Part shown: piece after piece, positions 24,602-32,416 of the stretch
Numbering within the stretch: the stretch's first letter is position 1
Layout of the letters: each line of letters starts with the position of its first letter
Assembly: GCA_017473115.1 (NCBI GenBank)
Contig: JAFUNC010000015.1
Location: 1 to 64,000, forward strand
Source: Lachnospiraceae bacterium
GTDB taxonomy: Bacteria > Bacillota > Clostridia > Lachnospirales > Lachnospiraceae
Direction of reading: 5' to 3'
Length of the DNA stretch: 64,000 nucleotides
Notes under the pieces: model-generated
Seen by the model: only the letters and a program-made list of their open reading frames with translations
Told to the model about the DNA's origin: nothing
Databases searched by the model: none
Program-made: the position numbers and the translations under genes

Positions 24602-27600
24602 ATGTCTATGAATTTTTTTGAAGTGTTTGACGGTATTCGTTTGGACGAACGTTTGAGCGCGTTAATGGAAGATACGATCGTGGAGAAACTAACAACAGAT
24701 GCGCAGAGAACGCTCTTGCGTGTTTATTTGTCCAGTCCGAGATTAATCGACCGTCAGGATATATGTAAGGTACAGGAAGCAATTTGCAAGCAAAAAATGG
24801 CCGGCAGTAATATGGATGTTAAGGTGTATGAACGCTTTCACCTGCCGGGACATTTTACGGCAGAGAAAGTATACAGTTCTTATGAGGACAGTATTGTTTT
24901 CAGTATCAAAGAAATCGGTAATGTGGATTATAAAATTTTTCATGATGCGGATGTCATTTTCGAAGAAGGCAGTGTTATGAAGGTGGTTTTGGAAGACACC
25001 ATCATTGCTCATGAGAAAGAAAAGGAATTGGCAGAGGCTCTAAACAGTATTTTGAATGTTCGTTGCGGTTTGACGGTGAATATACAGATTGAGTATAAGG
25101 AAGCCAAGAAGAGCAGATTTAAGGAAGAAAACGAGCATAAAGTAAATCTGATGGTGCAGGAGATCAGTCGCAGAGCCGGCGGAACGCATGCGGAAGGCAG
25201 TGATGGTTCGGAATTTGCGGATTATGGCGGTGATGCCGGAAATACAGCGGACGCGAAGAAGGCGGCTGAAAGTGCAAAGAGCGAGCAGCGTGATAAGAAT
25301 GATGTGAAGAAGGATGCAAAGGGTGCATCCAAAGAAAATAAAGCAGAGAATGATAAAAAAGAAAAGAAACGTATGCCTTTGAAACGTTCCGATTCTCCGG
25401 ATGTGATTTATGGGCGTGATTTTGAAGATGAAGCAATTCCGATTAAGGATATTGTAGATGAAATCGGGGAAGTGACCATTCGCGGTAAAATTACGGAAGC
25501 GGAAGGCAGGGAACTGCGTAATGATAAGTATATCTATACCTTTGCGGTGACAGATTTCACGGATACCATTTCCAGTAAGATTTTCTGCTGGGCAGACCAG
25601 GCTGATGAATTTGTTCCGCTTTTAAAACCGGGCGAATTTATCAAAGTGAAGGGTGTTGCCAAGTTTGATGATTATGTGGGAGAATTGATGGTTTCTTCCT
25701 TGGTCGGCATTAAGAAGATTAAGAATTTTACTACAACCAGAATGGATACTGCTTTTAAAAAGAGAGTGGAACTTCATTGTCATACCAAAATGAGTGACAG
25801 TGACGGTGTTTCTTATGCCAAGGATTTGATTAAGCGCGCACGCCAGTGGGAAATGCCGGCGATTGCAATCACGGATCACGGTTGTGTTCAGGCTTTTCCG
25901 GAGGCAAAACATACCACGGATAAACTGGAGGGTATCAAGGTTCTTTACGGTGTGGAAGCCTATATTGTAGACGATTTAACGGATACGGTAGTAAACGATA
26001 AAGGTCAACATCTGCGCGATGATTTTGTTGTGTTTGATATAGAGACTACAGGTTTTTCGCCGATTAAAAATAAAATCATCGAAATCGGTGCGGTAAAAGT
26101 ATCCGATGGTACAATTTGTGACCGTTTTTCGTGCTTTGTAAATCCGCATGTTCCTATTCCGTTTGAAATAGAAAGACTTACGGGCATTAATGATGATATG
26201 GTGGCAGATGCGGAAGATATTGAGACTGTATTGCCTAAGTTTTTAGAATTTTGCAAGGGTTGTGTGCTGGTAGCGCACAATGCTTCTTTTGATATGAGTT
26301 TTATCAAAGAAAATATGAAACAACAGGGACTTGAGAGGGAATTGACATCTGTGGATACCGTGGCAATATCAAGAGCCCTGCTTACGGATTTGGGCAAACA
26401 CACGTTGGATTCCATTGCCAAGAAATTGAATATATCATTGGAAAACCACCACAGAGCGGTAGATGATGCGGAAGCAACGGCACAGATTTTTGAGAAGTTT
26501 ATTCTGATGCTGGAAGAGAAGAATGTACATACCCTTTCTCAAGTAAATGAGTTTACGGATGCAAGTGTTGAGACGATACGTAAAATGCCGTCTTACCATG
26601 CAATCATTTTAGCAAAAACGGAAGAAGGACGAAGAAATCTTTATCGTATGGTTTCGGAGTCCCATGTAAAATATTTTAACCGTCAACCTAAGTTACCGAA
26701 GAGTTTCGTAATGAAACATAGGGAAGGTATTATTCTCGGTACAGCCTGTGAGGCGGGAGAATTGTATCGTGCCTTGTTGGACGAAAAGTCTCCGGAAGAG
26801 ATTGCAAGGATTGTAAACTTTTATGATTATTTGGAAATTCAGCCTTTGGACAATAATAAGTTTATGCTGAAATCCGATAAATTCCGCAATATCAATTCGT
26901 ATGACGATTTGATTGCAATCAACAAGCGTATTGTTGCGCTGGGTGAAGAGTATAATAAGCCGGTGTGTGCAACCTGTGATGTGCATTTTATGGATCCGGA
27001 GGATGAAATTTATCGTCGTATTATCATGGCGGGGAAAGGATTTTCGGATGCGGATGATCAGGCACCGTTGTATTTGCGTACAACGGAAGAAATGCTGAAG
27101 GAATTCGAATATCTTGGTAGCGAAAAGGCAGAAGAAGTTGTAATTACCAATACGAATTTAATCGCAGATATGTGTGATGTGGTTTCGCCTATTGATCCGA
27201 ATAAGTGTGCACCGGTCATTGAAAACAGTGATGAAACCTTGCGTAAAATTTGTTACACCAGAGCCCATGAACTCTATGGCGAAAATCTGCCGGAAGTAGT
27301 AGAGAAGAGACTGGAAAGAGAGTTGAATTCCATTATCAGTAATGGATTTGCCGTAATGTATATTATTGCACAGAAACTGGTATGGAAGTCTAACGAAGAC
27401 GGCTATCTGGTAGGTTCCAGAGGTTCTGTAGGTTCTTCTTTCGTTGCAACCATGGCAGGTATTACGGAGGTAAATCCGTTATCACCCCACTATTATTGCA
27501 GCGAATGCCATTACTCAGATTTTGAGTCTGATGATGTAAAAGCATACGCGGGTCGTGCAGGTTGTGATATGCCGGATAAAAATTGTCCGGTTTGCGGGGC

Positions 27601-29104
27601 AAAATTAAATAAAGACGGTTTTGATATTCCTTTCGAAACCTTCCTTGGATTTTATGGTGATAAAGAGCCGGATATTGACCTTAACTTCTCCGGTGAATAT
27701 CAGTCCAAGGCCCATAAGTATACGGAAGTTATTTTTGGTGCCGGTCAGACTTACAGAGCCGGAACCATCGGTACCCTCGCAGAGAAGACTGCCTTCGGAT
27801 ATGTGAAGAAGTATTACGAAGAGCGCGGAATTAAGAAGCGTACGGCAGAGATTAACCGTATTGTGCAGGGCTGTGTAGATGTAAGAAGAACGACGGGACA
27901 GCATCCCGGCGGTATTATCGTATTGCCTATCGGTCATGACATTAACGAGTTTACGCCGATTCAACGTCCGGCAAATGATATGACAACGGACATTATCACG
28001 ACACATTTTGATTATCATTCCATTGACCATAACCTGTTGAAACTGGATATTCTCGGACACGACGATCCGACGATGATTCGTATGTTACAGGATTTAACGG
28101 GGATGGATCCCTTAACCATTCCCTTGGATGACCCCAAGGTAATGTCTTTATTCCAGAGTACGGAGGCTCTCGGTATTACACCGGACCAGATTGGCGGATG
28201 TAAGTTGGGTTCCCTTGGTATCCCCGAGTTTGGTACGGATTTTGCGATGCAGATGTTAATTGATACCCATCCCACCAGTTTTTCGGACTTGGTACGTATT
28301 GCGGGACTTTCCCACGGTACTGACGTATGGCTTGGTAACGCACAGACGTTGATTATGGATGGTGTAGCAACCATTTCCACTGCGATTTGTACGCGAGATG
28401 ATATTATGGTGTACTTAATCGGTAAAGGTGTGGATGCCGGTATGTCTTTTAAAATTATGGAAAGCGTACGTAAGGGTAAAGGCTTAACACCGGAATGGGA
28501 AGAGCAGATGGTGGCACATGATGTGCCGGATTGGTACATTTGGTCTTGTAAAAAGATTAAATATATGTTCCCGAAGGCTCATGCGGCTGCTTATGTTATG
28601 ATGGCTTGGCGTATTGCTTACTGTAAGGTAAATTACCCGTTGGCATATTATTCGGCATATTTCAGTATTCGTGCGGTGGACGGTTTTGATTATGCCATTA
28701 TGTGTCAGGGACAGAAGCACTTAGAGCAGGTAATGGAAGAGTACCGTTCCCGTGAAAACGAACTTTCCAAGAAGGAAGAAGAAGTAATGAAGGTTATGCG
28801 TATTGTGCAGGAGATGTATGCCCGCGGCTTTGAATTCTGGCCCTTGGATATTTTCCGTGCGCATCCGAGAAACTTTCAGATTATTGACGGTAAAATTATG
28901 CCGGCCCTGGTCAGTGTGGAAGGTCTGGCTGAAAAAGCCGCGGAAGGTATTGTGGAAGCAGTAAAGGGCGGTCCTTTTATCTCTCGGGATGATTTTAGAG
29001 AACGCTCTAAGGTATCCAAGACAGTTGTAGAAACGATGGCGAATTTGGGTCTGCTTGGAGACTTACCGGAAAGTAATCAGATGAGTCTGTTCGACTTCGT
29101 GTAA
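24602..29104 (+). CDS. polC: DNA polymerase III alpha subunit, PolC type
   Basis: PolC is the leading replicative polymerase of low-GC Gram-positives, with its own proofreading exonuclease. I start at the ATG at 24602 behind GGGGAAG; a GTG at 24569 would read through the hairpin. The 1500-residue product shows, in order, an N-terminal domain and a lysine-rich linker (about 190-265), an OB fold (about 285-375), a PHP domain opening with HCHTKMSDSDG (H392), the DEDD exonuclease FDIETTGF (D479, E481) inserted within PHP, a zinc site (C966, C969, C995, C998), and the polymerase active site PDIDLNFSGE (D1024, D1026), ending in an OB/tail region. The layout and length are standard for PolC. Confidence 0.98.
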   Translation: MSMNFFEVFDGIRLDERLSALMEDTIVEKLTTDAQRTLLRVYLSSPRLIDRQDICKVQEAICKQKMAGSNMDVKVYERFHLPGHFTAEKVYSSYEDSIVFSIKEIGNVDYKIFHDADVIFEEGSVMKVVLEDTIIAHEKEKELAEALNSILNVRCGLTVNIQIEYKEAKKSRFKEENEHKVNLMVQEISRRAGGTHAEGSDGSEFADYGGDAGNTADAKKAAESAKSEQRDKNDVKKDAKGASKENKAENDKKEKKRMPLKRSDSPDVIYGRDFEDEAIPIKDIVDEIGEVTIRGKITEAEGRELRNDKYIYTFAVTDFTDTISSKIFCWADQADEFVPLLKPGEFIKVKGVAKFDDYVGELMVSSLVGIKKIKNFTTTRMDTAFKKRVELHCHTKMSDSDGVSYAKDLIKRARQWEMPAIAITDHGCVQAFPEAKHTTDKLEGIKVLYGVEAYIVDDLTDTVVNDKGQHLRDDFVVFDIETTGFSPIKNKIIEIGAVKVSDGTICDRFSCFVNPHVPIPFEIERLTGINDDMVADAEDIETVLPKFLEFCKGCVLVAHNASFDMSFIKENMKQQGLERELTSVDTVAISRALLTDLGKHTLDSIAKKLNISLENHHRAVDDAEATAQIFEKFILMLEEKNVHTLSQVNEFTDASVETIRKMPSYHAIILAKTEEGRRNLYRMVSESHVKYFNRQPKLPKSFVMKHREGIILGTACEAGELYRALLDEKSPEEIARIVNFYDYLEIQPLDNNKFMLKSDKFRNINSYDDLIAINKRIVALGEEYNKPVCATCDVHFMDPEDEIYRRIIMAGKGFSDADDQAPLYLRTTEEMLKEFEYLGSEKAEEVVITNTNLIADMCDVVSPIDPNKCAPVIENSDETLRKICYTRAHELYGENLPEVVEKRLERELNSIISNGFAVMYIIAQKLVWKSNEDGYLVGSRGSVGSSFVATMAGITEVNPLSPHYYCSECHYSDFESDDVKAYAGRAGCDMPDKNCPVCGAKLNKDGFDIPFETFLGFYGDKEPDIDLNFSGEYQSKAHKYTEVIFGAGQTYRAGTIGTLAEKTAFGYVKKYYEERGIKKRTAEINRIVQGCVDVRRTTGQHPGGIIVLPIGHDINEFTPIQRPANDMTTDIITTHFDYHSIDHNLLKLDILGHDDPTMIRMLQDLTGMDPLTIPLDDPKVMSLFQSTEALGITPDQIGGCKLGSLGIPEFGTDFAMQMLIDTHPTSFSDLVRIAGLSHGTDVWLGNAQTLIMDGVATISTAICTRDDIMVYLIGKGVDAGMSFKIMESVRKGKGLTPEWEEQMVAHDVPDWYIWSCKKIKYMFPKAHAAAYVMMAWRIAYCKVNYPLAYYSAYFSIRAVDGFDYAIMCQGQKHLEQVMEEYRSRENELSKKEEEVMKVMRIVQEMYARGFEFWPLDIFRAHPRNFQIIDGKIMPALVSVEGLAEKAAEGIVEAVKGGPFISRDDFRERSKVSKTVVETMANLGLLGDLPESNQMSLFDFV

Positions 29105-29120
29105 TTAACAGTTCAGTCAG

Positions 29121-29172
29121 GCATACATAAATGACACAAAATGTGCTTGCATATTTTTGTGTTTATGTATGC
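29121..29172 (+). terminator. Large hairpin after polC
   Basis: GCATACATAAA (29121-29131) pairs perfectly with TTTATGTATGC (29162-29172), and inside it CACAAAA pairs with TTTTGTG after a 3-base bulge. It starts 17 bases after the polC stop. There is no long T run after it, so it may be a processing or protection structure as well as a terminator. Confidence 0.55.
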
Positions 29173-29181
29173 TTGAGTTGA

Positions 29182-29253
29182 GCACCCGTACATGAGCAAA
29201 GTTAGCGGCTTAGCAGCGGGAAAGCATCGTAGATGCGACTTTGCGAATGGTGC
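29182..29253. other. Three-stem imperfect hairpin in the polC-tRNA spacer
   Basis: GCACC (29182) / GGTGC (29249), GCAAAGT (29196) / ACTTTGC (29238) and GCATC (29224) / GATGC (29232) are nested in register with internal loops. There is no open frame. It resembles other multi-stem spacers in this window. Confidence 0.5.
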
Positions 29254-29301
29254 GTCTGAACTTTTAATTGAGTATCATTCATAGATATTATAAAAAAGTA
29301 C

Positions 29302-29357
29302 TTGCTTTTTTAAGCATATTATACTAAAATAGTCATTGCCTGTGAAAACAGGCAGTG
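29302..29357 (+). promoter_or_regulatory. tRNA promoter and 5' leader hairpin
   Basis: TTGCTT (29302-29307), spacing 17, TAAAAT (29325-29330); an overlapping TATACT lies at 29320. A leader hairpin CATTGCCTG (29334-29342) / CAGGCAGTG (29349-29357) ends 6 bases before the tRNA. Confidence 0.45.
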
Positions 29358-29363
29358 ATAAAT

Positions 29364-29435
29364 GCCTCGTTGGTCAAGCGGTTAAGACGCCGCCCTCTCA
29401 CGGCGGAAACAGGGGTTCGATTCCCCTACGAGGTG
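29364..29435 (+). tRNA. tRNA-Glu (anticodon CTC)
   Basis: All four arms fold. The acceptor stem is GCCTCGT/ACGAGGT with a G-T first pair, the D arm GTC/GAC, and the anticodon stem CCGCC/GGCGG with loop CTCTCAC giving anticodon CTC. The T arm is AGGGG/CCCCT with loop TTCGATT, and G73 is the discriminator. The length is 72 bases without CCA, which is not encoded. CTC reads GAG. It stands alone, not in a tRNA cluster. Confidence 0.95.
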
Positions 29436-29437
29436 TT

Positions 29438-29551
29438 ATAATAGCATCTCCGAGGAGATGCTATTATTATGTATGGCAGAGGTGCACAAAGAAATTTGTC
29501 ATACAGAGTATGACGTGCACCTCGCCGGCGATTCTGCCGAATGCAGAATCG
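29438..29551. other. Chain of three perfect hairpins after tRNA-Glu
   Basis: Hairpin 1: ATAATAGCATCTC (29438-29450) / GAGATGCTATTAT (29455-29467), 13 bp, loop CGAG. Hairpin 2: GAGGTGCAC (29479-29487) / GTGCACCTC (29515-29523), enclosing GTCATAC/GTATGAC (29498-29514). Hairpin 3: CGATTCTGC (29529-29537) / GCAGAATCG (29543-29551). Two open frames cross here (29336-29557 and 29458-29670), but one contains the tRNA and the other looks random, so I regard the region as structured non-coding DNA. Confidence 0.6.
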
Positions 29552-29585
29552 AATTAGAACAGCCCAACCCTAAAGAAGTGTTGAA

Positions 29586-29616
29586 ATCGAAAGGTTTCGA
29601 TGCTTTTTTCTTTTTC
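29586..29616 (+). terminator. Terminator downstream of the tRNA region
   Basis: ATCGAAA (29586-29592) pairs with TTTCGAT (29595-29601), followed by GCTTTTTTCTTTTTC. The strong T run supports a terminator. Confidence 0.7.
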
Positions 29617-29666
29617 AATAAATTCTATATATTCTTTTTTCCTTTCATAAATCATAAAATAACATA

Positions 29667-29712
29667 TTGACTTATATAGATGCTCGATATATACTATAGA
29701 TAGTCGATATAT
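29667..29712 (+). promoter_or_regulatory. padR promoter with two 20-nt-spaced direct repeats (likely operator)
   Basis: TTGACT (29667-29672), spacing 17, TATACT (29690-29695) is a strong promoter. The 9-mer TCGATATAT occurs at 29684-29692, overlapping the -10, and again at 29704-29712 near the start site, exactly 20 bases apart. PadR regulators usually repress their own operon from such sites. AGGAGG follows at about 29727. Confidence 0.7.
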
Positions 29713-29739
29713 AGATAATCTATATAAGGAGGGATAAGA

Positions 29740-30069
29740 ATGGCAGTAGATAAAGCATTGATGTCAGGAAGTATGACAATGCTTCTGTTAAAATTATTGG
29801 AAGAAAAAGATATGTACGGATATGAAATGATTGATACCTTGCGTAAGAAATCCTGCAATGTATTTGAATTGAAAGCAGGAACCTTATATCCGTTATTGCA
29901 TGGCCTTGAAGAAAAGGGATTACTAAATGTGTATGAGAAGGAATATGCGGGTAAAATCAGAAAGTATTACAGCATTACAAAAGAGGGCAGGGGATTATTG
30001 GAAGCAAAAAAAGCAGAATGGAACGAATATCAGTCTGCGGTGGCGAATGTCCTGGCAATGGGGGTGTAG
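29740..30069 (+). CDS. PadR family transcriptional regulator
   Basis: This is a 109-residue winged-helix repressor of the small PadR subfamily. It has the family pattern of an N-terminal helix (LMSGSMTMLLLKLLEEKDMYGYEMIDTLR), a recognition helix, and the wing sequence ELKAGTLYPLLHGLEEKGLL, followed by KYYSITKEGRGLL and a short C-terminal dimer helix. PadR proteins often sense small molecules or envelope stress and repress a membrane protein encoded next door. Here the stop is one base before the SEDS gene, so the two are co-expressed, and the promoter carries direct repeats that are good operator candidates. Confidence 0.93.
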   Translation: MAVDKALMSGSMTMLLLKLLEEKDMYGYEMIDTLRKKSCNVFELKAGTLYPLLHGLEEKGLLNVYEKEYAGKIRKYYSITKEGRGLLEAKKAEWNEYQSAVANVLAMGV

Positions 30070-30070
30070 T

Positions 30071-31450
30071 ATGGAAGAATATTTAGAGAAATTATTATCC
30101 CAAATTCGTTGTAAAAAGGCCAGACCCTACATTGAAGAAGAAATAAGAAGTCATTTGGAAAGCCAGACTGAAGAGAACATCACTGCGGGTATGGATCCGG
30201 AGGAAGCAGAACAAATGGCGGTTAAGGATATGGGGAATCCCGTGGAAGTCGGAATCTCTTTGGACAGGATTCATAAGCCGAGGATTGCGTGGAAGTTACT
30301 TGTTGTAGTAGGGATTCTGAGCGTGTTGGGAATTTTAGTTCAGGCTTCCGTTTTTCGTAATGTCGGAATGTATGACTTGGAACCGTATCTGAATGAATCT
30401 TACCGGGGATTGATGATAGGTTTTGTATCATCTGTTATCTTGGGTTTTGTAATTATGTGCGGGATTTATTTTATAGATTATACATTTATTGCCAAATATT
30501 CTAAAATAATCGCGTTACTTATCATTATTATGGGAATTTTACTTTTAACAGGTGTTTTTGGCGGATACATAAACGGAACCCGCTATGGTATAGGTTTCGG
30601 ACCGTTTACGTTTTCAGCCACGTCCATGATGATGTTTTATGTGCCCATATATGGTGCAATTTTGTATAAATACAGAGGTGGTGGAATTGTATCTTTGTTA
30701 AAATCCGTTGGTTGGCTGATTCTTCCGGTAATCATTACATTTCGTATGCCGAATATTATAGTTGCCGGAATGATTATGATTAGTATGTTAATTCAACTTA
30801 CGACAGCAATTTTCAAAGGCTGGTTTCAGGTGAAAGCAAAGAGAACGGTTGCTGTGTTATGGTCTGTTTTTATGGTTTTGCCGGCAATCGCTTTGTTTAT
30901 GATGTATCAATTTCACCTTTTGGCATCTTATCAGGAAGAAAGGATTCGTGCCTTTTTCCAGGCATCGGGAGATGGTTTTTATCTCACTGCAAGACTCCGT
31001 ACATTATGTCAAAACATTTCTTTGGTGGGAAACAGCGGAAATGATGTAATCGGGACTTTGCCGGACTTCAATCGGGATTATGTGTTTTCATATATTTTAA
31101 ATTGTTACGGAATCCTTTTCGGAATAGTAGTTGTTGCAATATTGGCGTTACTTGTGATGTTTATTTTTTCTACATCCGTAAAACAAAAAAATGAACTTGG
31201 TATGGTTATGGGCTTTGGATGCGGAATGGTATTTCTGTTGAACAGTGTGCTTAATGTACTTGGCGCGATGGGCTTGATTCCGCCGACGTCGTCCTTCTTA
31301 CCGTTCTTCTCTGTGGGAAGAAGCAATATTGTTTTGTGTTATGCACTGATTGGAATTGTAATGAGTATATATCGATATAAGGATGTATATCCTAAGAAAT
31401 TGAAGGCGTCAGATGTTTCAATTCAAAAGAATTTTACGATCAATATTTAA
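30071..31450 (+). CDS. SEDS family membrane protein (FtsW/RodA/SpoVE-like) with N-terminal permease-prefix domain
   Basis: I start at the ATG at 30071, one base after padR; the frame is open further upstream inside padR. The 459-residue product has a soluble prefix (residues 1-70, with EEIRSHLE and PEEAEQMAVKDMGNP), as found on many PadR-linked permeases, then about ten membrane helices. SEDS features can be seen. GIGFGPFTFSATS resembles the GPFQFQPSE region. PDFNRDYVFSYILNCYG (D336) resembles the PE--TDFIFA--GEE loop that holds the catalytic Asp of RodA. LGLIPPTSSFLPFFSVGRSN matches LGLLPTTGLPLPFISYGGSS, with LIPPTSSFLPF conserved. SEDS proteins polymerise glycan from lipid II. Activity here is uncertain because several consensus residues differ. 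Confidence 0.82.
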   Translation: MEEYLEKLLSQIRCKKARPYIEEEIRSHLESQTEENITAGMDPEEAEQMAVKDMGNPVEVGISLDRIHKPRIAWKLLVVVGILSVLGILVQASVFRNVGMYDLEPYLNESYRGLMIGFVSSVILGFVIMCGIYFIDYTFIAKYSKIIALLIIIMGILLLTGVFGGYINGTRYGIGFGPFTFSATSMMMFYVPIYGAILYKYRGGGIVSLLKSVGWLILPVIITFRMPNIIVAGMIMISMLIQLTTAIFKGWFQVKAKRTVAVLWSVFMVLPAIALFMMYQFHLLASYQEERIRAFFQASGDGFYLTARLRTLCQNISLVGNSGNDVIGTLPDFNRDYVFSYILNCYGILFGIVVVAILALLVMFIFSTSVKQKNELGMVMGFGCGMVFLLNSVLNVLGAMGLIPPTSSFLPFFSVGRSNIVLCYALIGIVMSIYRYKDVYPKKLKASDVSIQKNFTINI

Positions 31451-31484
31451 GTGCGGAATTATTTATTAAATAAAGAGTTTTAAA

Positions 31485-31516
31485 GGGCATCGATAGAAAT
31501 GAATCGATGCCCTGTT
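31485..31516 (+). terminator. Terminator after the SEDS gene
   Basis: GGGCATCGAT (31485-31494) pairs perfectly with ATCGATGCCC (31503-31512) around an 8-base loop. The T tract (TGTTATGTTG) is weak. Confidence 0.65.
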
Positions 31517-31570
31517 ATGTTGAAATTTGTCGATGTCTTTATGCAATGTGTATATAGACAAAATAAATAG

Positions 31571-31732
31571 ATATTGTTATCATATTTTAAAGTGTTGGAG
31601 GCGTTAGGAGAGGTTGATACTGATGTAAAAGATAAAATTATGAACGAGAATAGTTATGAAAAATTATCTGAATGGAGTAAAATTGCAATTAAAGCGAATT
31701 CATTGAAAGAATTTGAAATTGTAATAGGTTAA
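31571..31732 (+). pseudogene. Short AT-rich open frame, possible remnant of a larger gene
   Basis: From 31571 to the TAA at 31730-31732 one frame stays open for 53 codons with a protein-like translation. From the GTG at 31592 it reads VLEALGEVDTDVKDKI, then an EKLSEWSKIAIKANSLKEFE-like end. The pattern resembles the C-terminal helices of some nuclease or transposase-associated proteins, but I cannot name a family. There is no convincing ribosome binding site, the stretch is more AT-rich than its neighbours, and a TAG precedes the frame. I read it as the tail of a lost gene. A small real gene is the alternative. Confidence 0.4.
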
Positions 31733-31767
31733 TAGAAATATTATACATATAAAAATAATTTTATCTC

Positions 31768-31796
31768 TTGACGAAAAAAAATAAGAGTGTTACAAT
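31768..31796 (+). promoter_or_regulatory. Sigma-A promoter of the rimP-nusA-infB operon
   Basis: TTGACG (31768-31773), spacing 17, TACAAT (31791-31796), giving a leader of about 130 bases before rimP. Confidence 0.75.
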
Positions 31797-31825
31797 TCAA
31801 GAGAATTAAATAATGCAAGATGATA

Positions 31826-31856
31826 AAGAGTGGGCTGCGAAGTCCACTCTTGTTTG
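31826..31856 (+). promoter_or_regulatory. Attenuator-like hairpin in the rimP leader
   Basis: AAGAGTGG (31826-31833) pairs perfectly with CCACTCTT (31844-31851) around a 10-base loop and is followed by TGTTTGTTGG. It lies about 25 bases after the predicted start site. NusA autoregulates its operon in E. coli, so leader attenuation is plausible but not shown. Confidence 0.5.
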
Positions 31857-31930
31857 TTGGTTAGGACATTTGCGGTTTACTGGCAATTGTATTTAACCAT
31901 TCGGAATCAAAAGAAAGGAAGTGCGTAAGA

Positions 31931-32395
31931 GTGGCAAAAAGAGATACTTACGAACAGAGAACCGAAGAACTTCTGCTTCCGATTGTTGCTAAACACAATG
32001 TGGAGATTTACGATGTGGAATTTGTCAAAGAAGCCGGCGAGTGGTATTTGCGGGCTTACATCGACAAAGAAGGCGGTGTGAATATTTTGGATTGTGAGGC
32101 AGTAAGCAGAGAATTATCGGATGCTTTGGATGTGGCGGATTACATTGAGGAGTCCTACATTTTAGAAGTCAGCAGCCCTGGATTGGGGAGAACTTTAAAG
32201 AAAGATAAGCATTTGGAGAAAAGTTTGGGAGAAGAAGTTGAGATTAAGACTTACAAACCCATTGATAAGTGCAAGGAATTTTCGGGTATTTTAAAAGCAT
32301 ATGATAAAGATACCATCACAATAGAAAACGATAACAATGAAATGATTTTCCAGAGAGCGGATATCGCAGTTGTTCGATTGGCACTGGATTTTTAG
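31931..32395 (+). CDS. rimP: Ribosome maturation factor RimP
   Basis: RimP helps 30S subunit maturation, acting near S12 and the central pseudoknot. The 154-residue product starts at a GTG 11 bases after AAAGGA. It has the N-terminal alpha/beta domain with EIYDVEFVKEAGEWYLRAYIDKEGGVN, the CEAVSRELSDALD helix and EVSSPGLGRTLKKDKH, then a C-terminal SH3-like barrel. Length and motifs are normal. It is the first gene of the conserved rimP-nusA-ylxR-ylxQ-infB-rbfA operon. Confidence 0.96.
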   Translation: MAKRDTYEQRTEELLLPIVAKHNVEIYDVEFVKEAGEWYLRAYIDKEGGVNILDCEAVSRELSDALDVADYIEESYILEVSSPGLGRTLKKDKHLEKSLGEEVEIKTYKPIDKCKEFSGILKAYDKDTITIENDNNEMIFQRADIAVVRLALDF

Positions 32396-32416
32396 GATAG
32401 GAGGAGAAAAAAGAAA

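Noticed and set aside
29364..29435. The tRNA-Glu as an integration site of a mobile element
   Set aside because: No integrase gene or direct repeat of the tRNA 3' end was found downstream within the window; padR and the SEDS gene are not typical cargo signs.
29458..29670. 70-codon open frame downstream of tRNA-Glu
   Set aside because: It crosses three perfect hairpins and a terminator, ends in low-complexity Phe-rich sequence and has no binding site.
29927..30070. A longer N-terminus for the SEDS protein
   Set aside because: It would overlap most of padR in another frame, and the ATG at 30071 gives the known prefix domain start.
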